Origin: DATLGB01 sp963726825
GTDB lineage: Bacteria; Actinomycetota; Thermoleophilia; Solirubrobacterales; Solirubrobacteraceae
Assembly: GCA_963726825.1 (NCBI GenBank)
Contig: CAVSDT010000002.1
Coordinates: 1,116,001-1,180,000 of the forward strand
Direction of reading: 5' to 3'
DNA: 64,000 bases
Part shown: positions 11,137 to 19,498 of the stretch, piece by piece
Layout: each line of letters opens with the position of its first letter
Position numbering within the stretch: the stretch's first letter is position 1
Notes under the pieces: generated by a model
Told to the model about the DNA's origin: nothing
Databases searched by the model: none
Seen by the model: the letters and a program-made list of their open reading frames with translations, nothing else
Program-made: the position numbers and the translations under genes

Positions 11137-11151
11137 CCCGCCAACCCCCAT

Positions 11152-11328
11152 GCCGGCGCCCACCGACCACGTCATGGCGTGTCCGTCCAGCACCGGCGCC
11201 CGTTCTGCGTCGCTCGGCGCTGGTTCGCAGGTGACGACGGGGAGAACCTGCCTGCGAGCTTCGAACGCGGACCCGTCCTGCCCGGTGCCGGCTGACCACG
11301 TCATGGCGTGGTCGGTGGGCGCTGGCGG
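11152..11328. repeat. Long imperfect inverted repeat downstream of dapB
   Basis: The region is built as two diverged copies in opposite orientation, centred near 11239. The outermost 16 bp (GCGCCCACCGACCACG at 11156-11171 and its complement at 11307-11322) match perfectly. Similarity continues inward with interruptions through the near-palindromic core ACCACGTCATGGCGTG present in both arms. It lies in the gap between dapB and the next small gene. It has no ORF of its own and could be a palindromic mobile-type repeat or a transcription end structure. Confidence 0.65.
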
Positions 11329-11329
11329 A

Positions 11330-11353
11330 GGGTGGGGGTGGGGGTGGGGGTGG
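11330..11353 (+). repeat. G-tract microsatellite (GGGGGT units), G-quadruplex-prone
   Basis: Four G-runs of 3, 5, 5 and 5 bases separated by single T residues, followed by GG, run up to the start region of the next gene. Such a run can fold as a G-quadruplex on the coding strand and is prone to slippage. It overlaps the possible GTG starts at 11350 and lies just before the GTG at 11359. Confidence 0.6.
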
Positions 11354-11358
11354 CTGGC

Positions 11359-11712
11359 GTGACACCGCCGCCGGTGGCGATCGCCGTCACCGACCACGCC
11401 GTCGAGCGCTTCCGCCAGCGGGTCGGGGCGGGCGGCGCACTCGACGTGCGGCCCGTCGTGCTCGCCCGCGTGGCGAGCGCGTGGGCGGCCGGGCGCGTGG
11501 AGGACGGGGAGAAGGGCACCGTGCGCGTGGCGGACGAGCGGCGCCCCGACGTCGTCTACGTCTGCCGCTGGGACCGTCCCCGGGGCGAGCTGGTGGTCGT
11601 GACGCTGTGGGAGGAGGGCGAGGGGGCGGCCGTCCCGCGCCGCTTCACGGACGAGCTGCGCCGGATGGACCGCCGCGCCGAGCGCGCCCGCCGACCTCCG
11701 CGCGACCGGTGA
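11359..11712 (+). CDS. Small conserved-looking protein, DUF4258-like
   Basis: A 117-aa protein that I do not firmly recognise. The segment VTDHAVERFRQRVG near the N terminus, followed by a helix (ARVASAWAAGRVEDG) and two strands (VVYVCRWDRP, ELVVVTLWEEG), resembles the His/Arg-rich start and small alpha-beta layout of DUF4258-like proteins, some of which relate to toxin-type ribonuclease folds; this link is tentative. The C-terminal 25 residues are very Arg-rich. GTG 11359 is chosen as the last start before the conserved-looking segment; GTG 11350 is equally in frame. It sits alone between dapB and dapA and is preceded by the palindromic element and the G-tract. Confidence 0.55.
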   Translation: MTPPPVAIAVTDHAVERFRQRVGAGGALDVRPVVLARVASAWAAGRVEDGEKGTVRVADERRPDVVYVCRWDRPRGELVVVTLWEEGEGAAVPRRFTDELRRMDRRAERARRPPRDR

Positions 11713-11804
11713 GCCGCGCCCGTGGCCCCGGCCGGGCAGGGCGTCCGGCGGCCCGTTGTCCGGCTGATCACGCTGCCGCCCGTGCGCCTGCGACACTGGG
11801 GGCG

Positions 11805-12677
11805 ATGCCGCCGCTCGCCGGAATGCTCACCGCCATGGTCACGCCCTTCGACGCCGACGGCAACGTCGACGAGGCCACGGGCGTCGCCCTCGGCCGCTGG
11901 CTGCTCGACCAGGGCAACGACGGCCTCGTCATCTGCGGCACCACCGGCGAGGCGGCGACCCTCACCGACGAGGAGCAGCTGGCCTTCATCGAGCTGATGG
12001 CCGGCGAGTTCGGCGACGAGGCCCTGATCGTGGCGGGGGTGGGCTCCAACGACACGCGCCACGCGATCCACCTCACGTCGGCGGCCGCGGCCATCGACGG
12101 CGTCAACGCGCTCCTGAGCGTCAACCCGTACTACAACCGCCCGAACCGCCGCGGGATCCGCGCGCACTTCGAGGCCGTGGCGTCCGCCGCCTCCGGCACG
12201 CCCGTGATCGTCTACAACGTGCCGACCCGCACGGGGACCAACATGCCGATCGACCTGCTCAAGGAGCTGGCCGAGATCGACGGCATCGACGCCGTCAAGG
12301 AATCCAACAACGACCAGCTCACGCCCATCGACGGGCTGGCGGTCCTCACCGGCAACGACGACCACCTCGCCACCGCGATGGACCTCGGCGCCGTCGGCAT
12401 CATCGGCGTCGCGACCCACGTCGCCGGCCCGCTGATGCGCCGCATCATCGACGAGCCTGAGCGCCGTCAAGAGCTCGACGCCACCCTGCGCGGCGTCTAC
12501 TCCGCCATCTTCTGCACCGCGAGCCCGGCGCCGGTCAAGGCCGCGCTGGCCATGCTCGGCCACCCCGTCGGGGGCCTGCGACTGCCGCTCGTCCCGTGCG
12601 ACGAGGCCGAGGAGGCCACCGTGCGCGACGCCCTGAGCGCCGCCGGGCTCCTCACCGAAACCGAAACGACCACATGA
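11805..12677 (+). CDS. dapA: 4-hydroxy-tetrahydrodipicolinate synthase DapA
   Basis: Condenses pyruvate and aspartate semialdehyde, the committed step to DAP and lysine. The 290-aa TIM-barrel protein is of normal length. It has GTTGEAATLTDEEQ (the GTTGE motif), VAGVGSNDT, YYNRPNRRGI, the catalytic Tyr in VIVYNVPTRTGTNM and the Schiff-base Lys in AVKESNNDQ. ATG 11805 sits 6 nt after a GACACTGGG stretch and has no ribosome site; longer in-frame extensions are Arg/Pro-rich noise. The rnj start overlaps its stop in ATGA (12674-12677), the dapA-rnj coupling seen widely in actinobacteria and Firmicutes. Confidence 0.97.
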   Translation: MPPLAGMLTAMVTPFDADGNVDEATGVALGRWLLDQGNDGLVICGTTGEAATLTDEEQLAFIELMAGEFGDEALIVAGVGSNDTRHAIHLTSAAAAIDGVNALLSVNPYYNRPNRRGIRAHFEAVASAASGTPVIVYNVPTRTGTNMPIDLLKELAEIDGIDAVKESNNDQLTPIDGLAVLTGNDDHLATAMDLGAVGIIGVATHVAGPLMRRIIDEPERRQELDATLRGVYSAIFCTASPAPVKAALAMLGHPVGGLRLPLVPCDEAEEATVRDALSAAGLLTETETTT

Positions 12678-14344
12678 CAGACACACTTCGCATCCTCCCG
12701 CTCGGCGGGCTGGGCGAGATCGGCAAGAACATGACCGTCGTCGAGTACGGCGGCAAGATCGTCGTCGTCGACACGGGCCTGCGCTTCCCGACGGCCGAGA
12801 TGACGGGGATCGACCTCGTCCTCCCGGACTTCACCTACCTGCGTGAGCGCGCCGACGACATCGAGGCGTTCGTGATCACCCACGGGCACGAGGACCACCT
12901 CGGCGCCCTGCCGTGGATCCTGCGCGACATCGGCCAGGACAAGGTCCCCGTCACCTACGGCGGCCAGCTGACGATCGCGATGGCGCGCTCCAAGCTCGAC
13001 GAGCACAAGCTCAAGGACGCCGAGCTCGAGGTCCTCAAGGACGGCGACGTCGTCGAGGCCGGGCCCTTCGAGATCGAGCTCGTCCACATGACGCACTCGA
13101 TCCCCGACGCGAGCGCCGTCGCGCTGACGACGCCGCTGGGCACGATGCTCATCACGGGCGACTACAAGTTCGACCAGACCCCGGTGCACGGCGCCGGCCC
13201 GGACCTCGGCCGCCTGGCCGAGCTCGGGCGCGACGGCCTGCTGCTGCTCTGCGGCGACTCCACGAACGCCGACCGGCCCGGCTGGTCGCTGTCGGAGTCG
13301 GTCGTCGGGCCGAACCTCGACCGGGTCTTCGAGCGCGCGACGGGCCGCATCCTCGTCACGTCGTTCGCGTCGAACATCCACCGCGTCCAGCAGGTCATCG
13401 ACGCGGCCGCCAAGCTCAACCGCAAGGTCATGCTCGTCGGCCGGTCGATGCGCAAGAACGTCAACATCGGGCGCTCGCTCGGCCACATCAAGGCGCCCGA
13501 CGGCATCTTCGTGCAGCCGCGAGAGCTCGACAACTACCGCGACGACCAGCTCGTGATCGTCTCCACGGGCAGCCAGGGCGAGCCGCTGAGCGCCCTGCGG
13601 CGGATGGCCTACAACGACCACCGCGCCGTCGAGCTGCGGTCGGGTGACACGGTGATCTTCTCCGCCACTCCGATCCCGGGCAACGAGCGCGCCGTCAACG
13701 ACGTGATCGACCGCCTCTATCGCATCGGCTGCACGGTCGTGACCGCGCAGGACGCGCCCATCCACGCCTCCGGGCACGGCTACCAGGAGGAGCTCAAGCT
13801 GATGCTCAACCTGACCAAGCCCCGCTACGTGATGCCGATGCACGGCGACGCCAAGCGGCTGCAGCTCCACGGCGACCTCGCCCAGGCCGTCGGCGTTCCC
13901 GAGTCGAACGTCTTCTGCCTCGACAACGGCCGCGCGCTGGAGATCAACGCCAAGGGCGCCCGCGAGGGCAAGGGCGTCGAGGCCGGGATGATCTTCGTCG
14001 ACGGCGTCGACATCGGCGACGTCGCCGACGTCGCGCTGCGCGACCGCCGCACGCTCAGCGCGGACGGCATCTTCATCATCGTCGCCACGCTGGCCGCCAA
14101 GGACGGATCCTCCGTGGTCCCGCCGGAGGTGATCGCCCGCGGCGTCCCGTTCGTCAAGGAGGCGGGGGACACGTTCGTCGACGAGCTGCGCGAGGCCGTC
14201 GAGGACGCCCTGGACCGCGCCGCCGATCAGCGCATCACGGAGATCGAGCCGCTACAGGGTCTGCTCCACGACGACCTGGCCGCGTTCGTCTACAACCGGC
14301 TCAAGCGGCGGCCGATGATCATCCCGGTCGTCGTCGAGGTCTGA
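12674..14344 (+). CDS. rnj: Ribonuclease J
   Basis: Metallo-beta-lactamase/beta-CASP ribonuclease with endonuclease and 5'-3' exonuclease activity in mRNA decay and rRNA maturation. The 556-aa protein has LPLGGLGEIGKNMTV at the start, the zinc motif THGHEDHLGALPW, ITGDYKFD, the beta-CASP segment with RSMRKNVNIGRSLGH, STGSQGEP, the HASGHGYQEEL motif and a normal C-terminal domain. Its start is translationally coupled to dapA. The 3' end overlaps a convergent MFS gene by 93 bp. Together with pnp and rny in the same window it completes the known actinobacterial RNA-decay set. Confidence 0.97.
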   Translation: MTDTLRILPLGGLGEIGKNMTVVEYGGKIVVVDTGLRFPTAEMTGIDLVLPDFTYLRERADDIEAFVITHGHEDHLGALPWILRDIGQDKVPVTYGGQLTIAMARSKLDEHKLKDAELEVLKDGDVVEAGPFEIELVHMTHSIPDASAVALTTPLGTMLITGDYKFDQTPVHGAGPDLGRLAELGRDGLLLLCGDSTNADRPGWSLSESVVGPNLDRVFERATGRILVTSFASNIHRVQQVIDAAAKLNRKVMLVGRSMRKNVNIGRSLGHIKAPDGIFVQPRELDNYRDDQLVIVSTGSQGEPLSALRRMAYNDHRAVELRSGDTVIFSATPIPGNERAVNDVIDRLYRIGCTVVTAQDAPIHASGHGYQEELKLMLNLTKPRYVMPMHGDAKRLQLHGDLAQAVGVPESNVFCLDNGRALEINAKGAREGKGVEAGMIFVDGVDIGDVADVALRDRRTLSADGIFIIVATLAAKDGSSVVPPEVIARGVPFVKEAGDTFVDELREAVEDALDRAADQRITEIEPLQGLLHDDLAAFVYNRLKRRPMIIPVVVEV

Positions 14345-15544
14345 GCCGGCGAGCAGCCGCCGCCCGGCCACGGCGGCCAGCGCGACGAGCACGAGCACCC
14401 CGCAGCCGGCCGTCAGGTAGGCGGCCGACGGGGAGGCGAGGGTCGTCAGCAGGCCGCCGAGCAGGAACCCCACGGCCGGAGCGGCGGCGGCCACGCTCTC
14501 GAGCAGGCCGCTGATGCGGGCCTGGTAGTCGGCCGGCGTGCGCTCCTGCGCGAGCGTCACGACCGACACCCACTGGATGCCGTTGCCGAGGCCACCGACG
14601 ACGGAGAACGCGCAGGCGAGCACCACGGTGCGGGACAGGCCCATGCCCGCGTAGCCGACGCCGACGGCGGCGCTCGAGCCGAGCACGAGGAGCAGCGCAG
14701 GGGAGCGCGAGAGCTTCACGTAGGCGAGGCTGCCGACCAGGATGCCGCCGCTCCAGCAGGCCAGCAGCGCGCCGAGCACGCCGCTGTCGGCCTTCAGGGT
14801 CTCCTTGACGTAGACGACCTCGATCGGGATCACGAGCGCGAAGAACACGAACGCGAGCCCCTCCCAGAGCACGAGCGGGCCGATCAACCGGTCGCGCCGT
14901 GCGAGCCGCAGGCCGGCGCGCAGCCGGGCGCGGAACGCCTCGCGCGCCTCCTCCCGGGTGCCGGGCGGCAGGTTGCGGGCCAGCGCGAGGCCGGCCGCGA
15001 TGACGGCGAAGGACCCCGCGTCGATCACGAGCGCGACCTGCAGGCTGAAGGCCGACACGAGCACCCCGCCCGCGGCGAGCCCGACGACCGACGCGAGGCC
15101 GAACGCCACGTTGACGAGCGCGTTGCCCTCGCGCAGCAGGCCGTGCGCCTGCAGGCTCGAGGCGATCGCCCCGCGGCTGATGCCGCGGCCGACGAGCGCG
15201 ATCGTCCCGTCCCCCAGCGCGAGGAGGAGGACGAGGGGGAGGGCGAAGGCGTCCACCAGGGCCGCGAGCAGGAGGAAGAGGACGGCCTCGGCGGCGTAGA
15301 GCGCAGGGAGGGCCCGGCGCACGGGCAGCTGGTCGATGCGGGCGGTGATCGCCGGCGCCAGCAGCGCCGGGAGGACGCGCGAGCAGAGGAAGAAGGCGAC
15401 GAGCGCCATGGGTGAGTCCGTGCGGTCGAAGACCAGGACGGAGAGCGCGACCAGGCCGATCGCGTCGCCGGTCTCGTTGATGCCGTACGACGACAGCAGC
15501 GCTCGATACCCGGGGACCCGCAGCGGCGCGGTGGCGGACGACAC
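14252..15544 (-). CDS. Major facilitator superfamily transporter (MFS, EntS-like)
   Basis: The 430-aa membrane protein has about 12 hydrophobic helices beginning LLSSYGINETGDAIGLVALS. Visible MFS features are RIDQLPVRRALPALYAAEAV after helix 2-3, a central cytoplasmic loop rich in Arg (REAFRARLRAGLRLARRDR) and EGLAFVFFALVIPIEVVYVKE at the start of the second half. This is the EntS/permease-type group that exports small molecules; the substrate is unknown. The C-terminal tail is highly charged and lies wholly over the rnj 3' end (93-bp overlap), so it may be a non-conserved extension. GTG start at 15544; a TAGGGT box lies upstream on the minus strand. Confidence 0.85.
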   Translation of the reverse strand: MSSATAPLRVPGYRALLSSYGINETGDAIGLVALSVLVFDRTDSPMALVAFFLCSRVLPALLAPAITARIDQLPVRRALPALYAAEAVLFLLLAALVDAFALPLVLLLALGDGTIALVGRGISRGAIASSLQAHGLLREGNALVNVAFGLASVVGLAAGGVLVSAFSLQVALVIDAGSFAVIAAGLALARNLPPGTREEAREAFRARLRAGLRLARRDRLIGPLVLWEGLAFVFFALVIPIEVVYVKETLKADSGVLGALLACWSGGILVGSLAYVKLSRSPALLLVLGSSAAVGVGYAGMGLSRTVVLACAFSVVGGLGNGIQWVSVVTLAQERTPADYQARISGLLESVAAAAPAVGFLLGGLLTTLASPSAAYLTAGCGVLVLVALAAVAGRRLLAGSDLDDDRDDHRPPLEPVVDERGQVVVEQTL

Positions 15545-15622
15545 GAACGGACCCTATTGGGCCGGGCAAGCGATTGTCTGCCAAGCTCTCAAGTCCTGAC
15601 TGCTTCTGCCGAAGAACACGAC

Positions 15623-16978
15623 GTGACCCTGAGAGTCAAGGCTCTCGCGTTGTTCCATGGGGCTGTGCTGGCGGGCGCGGTCGGGCTTGCTGTGGTCAAC
15701 TCCGATGCCGGGGACTGGACCCCCGTGTGGCTGCCGGTCGCGCTGCTGGCGATGGCGATCGCCTCCGACCTGCTCGCGATCGACCTGCGCAGCATGCGCG
15801 TGTCGGCGTCGTTCTCGACGCTCGTGCTCGCGATGGTCCTGCTCGGCCCGGCGCCCGCGGTCGCGATCAGCGTCGTGACCGTCGCGCTGGATTCGGCGCG
15901 CCACCGCCTGGACGTCGGCCGCCTGCTCAGCAACCTCGCGACGTTCGCGCTGTTCCCCCTGGCGGGCGCGCTGCTGGCCGAGCGCCTCGGCGACCGCACC
16001 GACCCCTTCGCCGAGGGCGGGCTCGTGCTCGCGGTGTTCTTCGCCACCGTCACGCTGAACTTCCTGATGGTCTGGCTGCACCAGTCGATCGTCAACGGCG
16101 CGAGCTGGATCGACGGGTTCCGCACCGTCTTCTTCCCGGTCCTGCCGGCGCAGCTGGCCACGGGCGTGATGACCGCGCTCGTCGCGGTCCTCGCCGCACG
16201 CTCGGGCCCGTGGTCGCTCGTCGTGCTCGCGGTGCTGATCCTGATCTTCCAGTACCTCCTGCGCTACGCCAAGCAGGCGCGCGACCAGGCGGACGAGCTC
16301 GGCCGCCGCAACCGCGAGCTCGCCTCGCTGCACGTCGGGTTGATCTCGACGACGTTGAAGACGCTCGCGCTGCGCGACCACATGACGGCCCGCCACTCGG
16401 CGGCCGTCGCCCGGTACGCCCGCGCGGTGGCCGAGGACCTCGGCCTCGACGAGCGCGACCAGGACGTCATCCACACCGCCGCGCTCTTCCACGACGTCGG
16501 CAAGTTCATCTTCCCCGACCACGTGCTGCTGGCCCACGGCGAGCTGTCGGAGTCCGACCACGCGATGATCCGCCGCCACCCGGTCGTCGGCGCGGACCTC
16601 GTGGCCGAGATCGAGGGCTACGGCCCCGTCGCGGAGGTCGTGCGCGCCCACCACGAGCGCATCGACGGGCAGGGGTACCCGGACGGCCTCGTCGGCGACG
16701 CGATCCCGTTGGGCTCGCGCATCATCGCCGTGGCCGATGTCTACGACGTGATCACGGCCCGCGACACCTACCGCACGCCGGTCTCCTCCGACGAGGCCTT
16801 CGAGGAGCTGCGCCGGGTGGCCGGCACCCAGCTCGATGCGCAGGTCGTCTCGGTGTTCATCCGGCTGATCCAGCGCCGCGGGATGCGCTTCCGGCATTCG
16901 ACGGCACAGGACTTCGAGCTCGAACTCGGCCTGCAGCACCGGGTGGACGCGCACGCCGCGCCGCTCAAGGTCAGCTGA
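15623..16978 (+). CDS. Membrane-bound HD-GYP domain phosphohydrolase
   Basis: The 451-aa protein has an N-terminal region of about six transmembrane helices (residues 1-225), a short coiled coil (KQARDQADELGRRNRELASL) and a C-terminal HD-GYP domain. The HD pair is seen in HTAALFHDVGKFIF (about 284-297) and the second signature in HHERIDGQGYPDGL (about 340-353). The family hydrolyses cyclic di-GMP; all metal-site residues that can be recognised are present. GTG 15623 is chosen over an upstream TTG at 15557 because the hydrophobic domain starts just after it. Divergent from the MFS gene across a 78-bp shared promoter region. A strong hairpin lies after the stop. Confidence 0.88.
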   Translation: MTLRVKALALFHGAVLAGAVGLAVVNSDAGDWTPVWLPVALLAMAIASDLLAIDLRSMRVSASFSTLVLAMVLLGPAPAVAISVVTVALDSARHRLDVGRLLSNLATFALFPLAGALLAERLGDRTDPFAEGGLVLAVFFATVTLNFLMVWLHQSIVNGASWIDGFRTVFFPVLPAQLATGVMTALVAVLAARSGPWSLVVLAVLILIFQYLLRYAKQARDQADELGRRNRELASLHVGLISTTLKTLALRDHMTARHSAAVARYARAVAEDLGLDERDQDVIHTAALFHDVGKFIFPDHVLLAHGELSESDHAMIRRHPVVGADLVAEIEGYGPVAEVVRAHHERIDGQGYPDGLVGDAIPLGSRIIAVADVYDVITARDTYRTPVSSDEAFEELRRVAGTQLDAQVVSVFIRLIQRRGMRFRHSTAQDFELELGLQHRVDAHAAPLKVS

Positions 16979-17026
16979 CGAACACGATTGGGGCTCAAGG
17001 TCCGCATCCTCCGTGCCGTTAACGAG

Positions 17027-17051
17027 AACGAGCGCCCCATGGGCGCTCGTT
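17027..17051. terminator. Strong hairpin between convergent genes
   Basis: A perfect 11-bp stem (AACGAGCGCCC, loop CAT, then its complement) lies 48 nt after the HD-GYP stop. There is no U-tract on either strand, but position and strength suit a terminator acting on the plus-strand gene, or on both converging transcripts. Confidence 0.6.
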
Positions 17052-17324
17052 GACACAACGGCTGAGGTTCTAGTGACGGAAGCCCATGACTGGCCCTCTC
17101 TTGTGGGATCGGCCCTGCTGGTGCGGCAACACCGGCGAGGCCCTGGGGTTCGAAGCGACAGCGCGAACGTACCGTCTGACACGAGGGGTCAAACCGGGCG
17201 ATCGGCCCTCGCTCTCGCGAGGGGCGGTCGTCGGCATCGGTTCTTGGCTCTAGTACGTCCGTCTAGGGCATAGCGTCAACGCGCCAACTTCTGTGAGACG
17301 TCCTTCTGTGGACGTCAGGAGCGT
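17052..17324. other. Gene-free stretch between HD-GYP and histidine kinase genes
   Basis: The whole gap 16979-17324 (346 bp) contains no convincing ORF. It is visibly less GC-rich than its flanks. Besides the hairpin at 17027-17051 it holds a second one at 17199-17230 (14-bp arms with one mismatch and one G-U, TCTC loop), suitably placed to end the minus-strand kinase transcript, and a small GGTGCGGCAACACC stem. I looked for tRNA, tmRNA, SRP RNA and RNase P motifs and saw none. Confidence 0.5.
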
Positions 17325-18797
17325 TCAGACGCTGACCGCATCGGATTCGGCGGGCGCCGCCCGGTCGGCTGCAGGCAGCCGCACGACGAACCGGGCGCCG
17401 GTCCCTGACCCGGGTGTCTCGAGGTGCACGGTGCCGCCGTGGGTCTCCGCAACGGCGCGCACGATGGAGAGGCCGAGGCCACTCGAACCGCCACGGTCGG
17501 AGCTGCCGCGCACGAAGCGCTCGAAGACCCTGTCGGCAAGCTCGACCGGCACACCCGGCCCCTGGTCCTCGACCGCGAGCTCCGCGTCGCCGTCGTGCAC
17601 GGCGACGATCGCCCGCACCGACGTCCCGGGGGCGGTGTGCTTGATCGCGTTGTCCATCAGGTTCAGCGTGAGCCGGTGCAGCTCGTCGCGGATCCCGAGC
17701 ACGACGACGGGCTCGTCGGCCTCGACCGACAGCGTGTGCTCACCGGCCACGGGCGCGAGCTCGGCCGCGACGTCGGCGGCGACCGCCGCGAGATCGACGG
17801 GCTCGTGCGGCGCGGAGCGGCTCGCGTCCGCCCGCGCGAGCAGGAGCAGGTCCGCCACCAGGCGCCGCATCCGACGCGTGGAGCGCAGGGCGGAGGATGC
17901 GGCGTCGCGCGAATCGCCCTCGAGCTCCTCCTCGAGCAGCTCGAGGTTGGCGAGCACGCTCGTCAACGGCGTGCGCAGCTCGTGGGAGGCGTCGGCGACG
18001 AACTCGCGCTGACGGGCCAGGGCGGCCTCCGTCTCCTCCTGCGCGTCGTCGAGGGAGCGCAGCATGCCCTCGAGGGTGCGGGCGAGCTCGGCGACCTCGT
18101 CGTCGGCCTCCGGCGCCGGCAGCCGCTGCGACGGATCGCGGGTGCGCTGGATGGTGCGGGCGGCCTCCGTGAGCTCGGTGACCGGGCTCATCGCGCGCCG
18201 TGCGGTGGCGAGACCGGCCAGGAGGGCGAGCGCGGCGCCGCCGAAGACGCCGAGGGCGAGGAAGAAGCGGATCCGCGCGGCGGTGGCGTCGACGGTCGAC
18301 TTGCGCTCGGCGTACTGCACCCACACCGAGCCGTACAGGCGACCGACGACGGGGAGCGGGCGGGCCTCCACCTGGAAGTCGCCGACGTCGACCGTCTGCT
18401 CCCGGGGCGGGCCGAGGTAGGGGGCGCCGCTCGAGGTCTTGTACGCCCGCCCCTGCGTGTTGACGATCCGCACGACCGCGCGGCGCGGCGCGGCGTAGTC
18501 GGACAGGTTGCGGATCGGGCACACCGCCGTCTGGCATTCGAGGTCCCCGCCCCCGCGCAGGTCCGCGCGCAGCTGCAGCGAGTCCTGCAGCTCGTCTGCG
18601 GCGGAGGCGACGGAGCGGTCGAAGTCCGCGTGGAGGCGGCGGGAGGTGAGCACCCCGACCAGCACGGCGAAGCCGAGGAGGATGACGAGCGTCAGGACCG
18701 CAGAGCCGCCGGCGAGCCGCCAGCGGATCGGCAGGCGCCTATACGCGGAGGACGTAGCCCGCGCCGCGGACCGTGTGAAGGAGGCGGGGCTCGCCAC
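17325..18797 (-). CDS. Two-component sensor histidine kinase (HAMP-HisKA-HATPase)
   Basis: OmpR-partner kinase of about 490 aa with two transmembrane helices (GSAVLTLVILLGFAVLVGVL near the N terminus; FFLALGVFGGAALALLAGLA near 165), a small extracytoplasmic sensor with two Cys (LECQTAVCPI) and a HAMP domain. The H-box is FVADASHELRTPLTSV, N-box LTLNLMDNAIKHTAPG, G1 VEDQGPGVP and G2 SSGLGLSIVRAVAETHGG. The start is uncertain: no ATG precedes RRLPIRWRL, so GTG 18797 is used, which overlaps the response-regulator 3' end by 59 nt; a non-standard start nearer 18740 is possible. The sensor Cys pair could form a disulfide. Confidence 0.9.
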   Translation of the reverse strand: MASPASFTRSAARATSSAYRRLPIRWRLAGGSAVLTLVILLGFAVLVGVLTSRRLHADFDRSVASAADELQDSLQLRADLRGGGDLECQTAVCPIRNLSDYAAPRRAVVRIVNTQGRAYKTSSGAPYLGPPREQTVDVGDFQVEARPLPVVGRLYGSVWVQYAERKSTVDATAARIRFFLALGVFGGAALALLAGLATARRAMSPVTELTEAARTIQRTRDPSQRLPAPEADDEVAELARTLEGMLRSLDDAQEETEAALARQREFVADASHELRTPLTSVLANLELLEEELEGDSRDAASSALRSTRRMRRLVADLLLLARADASRSAPHEPVDLAAVAADVAAELAPVAGEHTLSVEADEPVVVLGIRDELHRLTLNLMDNAIKHTAPGTSVRAIVAVHDGDAELAVEDQGPGVPVELADRVFERFVRGSSDRGGSSGLGLSIVRAVAETHGGTVHLETPGSGTGARFVVRLPAADRAAPAESDAVSV

Positions 18798-19422
18798 CGG
18801 ACTCCAGCTTGCGTCGGAGGTTGGACACGAACACCTCGATCGTGTTCGTGATGGAGAAGGGGTCATAGCCCCAGACCTCGTCGAGCAGGCGCTGGCGGGA
18901 GATCACCAGCCGCTCGTTGCGCATGAGGTACTCGAGCAGCTCGAACTCACGCTGGGTGAGCTCGATGCGCCGCTCGGCGCGGAACACCTCGTGGGTGTCG
19001 GGGTTGAGGGTGAGGTCGCCGACGGCCAGCGGCGCCATGCCGCGCGGGGGCCGGCGGCGCAACAGCGCACGCAGGCGGGCGAGCAGCTCCTGGCGCTCGA
19101 ACGGCTTGACGAGGTAGTCGTCGGCGCCGGTGTCGAGGCCCTCGACGCGCGACTCGAGGGCGTCTCGCGCGGTGAGCATCAGGATGGGGACGTCCTGGCC
19201 GTCGCTGCGCAGCCGCTTCGCGACCTCGATGCCGTCGAGGCGGGGGAGGCCGAGGTCGAGGACGAGGAGGTCGGGGAGGAACGCGTGGAACTGATCCAGC
19301 GCCTGGACACCGTCGCCCGCGACCTTCACCTCGTAGCCCTCCATGCGCAGCGAGCGTTGGAGCACCTGGGCGATGTCCTCGTCGTCCTCGACGACGAGGA
19401 CGCGTGCTGGGCGGTCGTCCAT
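18739..19422 (-). CDS. OmpR/PhoB-family response regulator
   Basis: DNA-binding regulator of 227 aa. The receiver has VLVVEDDEDIAQVL, the phospho-acceptor Asp in LLVLDLGLPRLDG, MLTARD and DDYLVKPFERQEL. The winged-helix output has LTQREFELLEYLMRNE, ISRQRLLDEVWGYD, the recognition helix TNTIEVFVSNLRRKL and TVRGAGYVLRV. The ATG at 19422 is preferred over one at 19437, because the latter lies inside a TATGGT -10 box (19433-19438) that ends 10 nt before 19422. That arrangement fits the leaderless pattern of this genome. It is co-transcribed with the overlapping kinase gene; targets unknown. Confidence 0.95.
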   Translation of the reverse strand: MDDRPARVLVVEDDEDIAQVLQRSLRMEGYEVKVAGDGVQALDQFHAFLPDLLVLDLGLPRLDGIEVAKRLRSDGQDVPILMLTARDALESRVEGLDTGADDYLVKPFERQELLARLRALLRRRPPRGMAPLAVGDLTLNPDTHEVFRAERRIELTQREFELLEYLMRNERLVISRQRLLDEVWGYDPFSITNTIEVFVSNLRRKLESGGEPRLLHTVRGAGYVLRV

Positions 19423-19498
19423 GCTGCGAGAGACCATACGCGGCCTCCAGCGGTCTTTCGGGAGGTTTTAGGCGCAACGCGGCGAAGGGGTGCGGGCC

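Noticed and set aside
17095..17280. Possible small RNA gene (tmRNA, SRP RNA, RNase P or tRNA) in the kinase gap
   Set aside because: None of the conserved cores of these RNAs is present; GGTTCGAA at about 17150 lacks paired stems.
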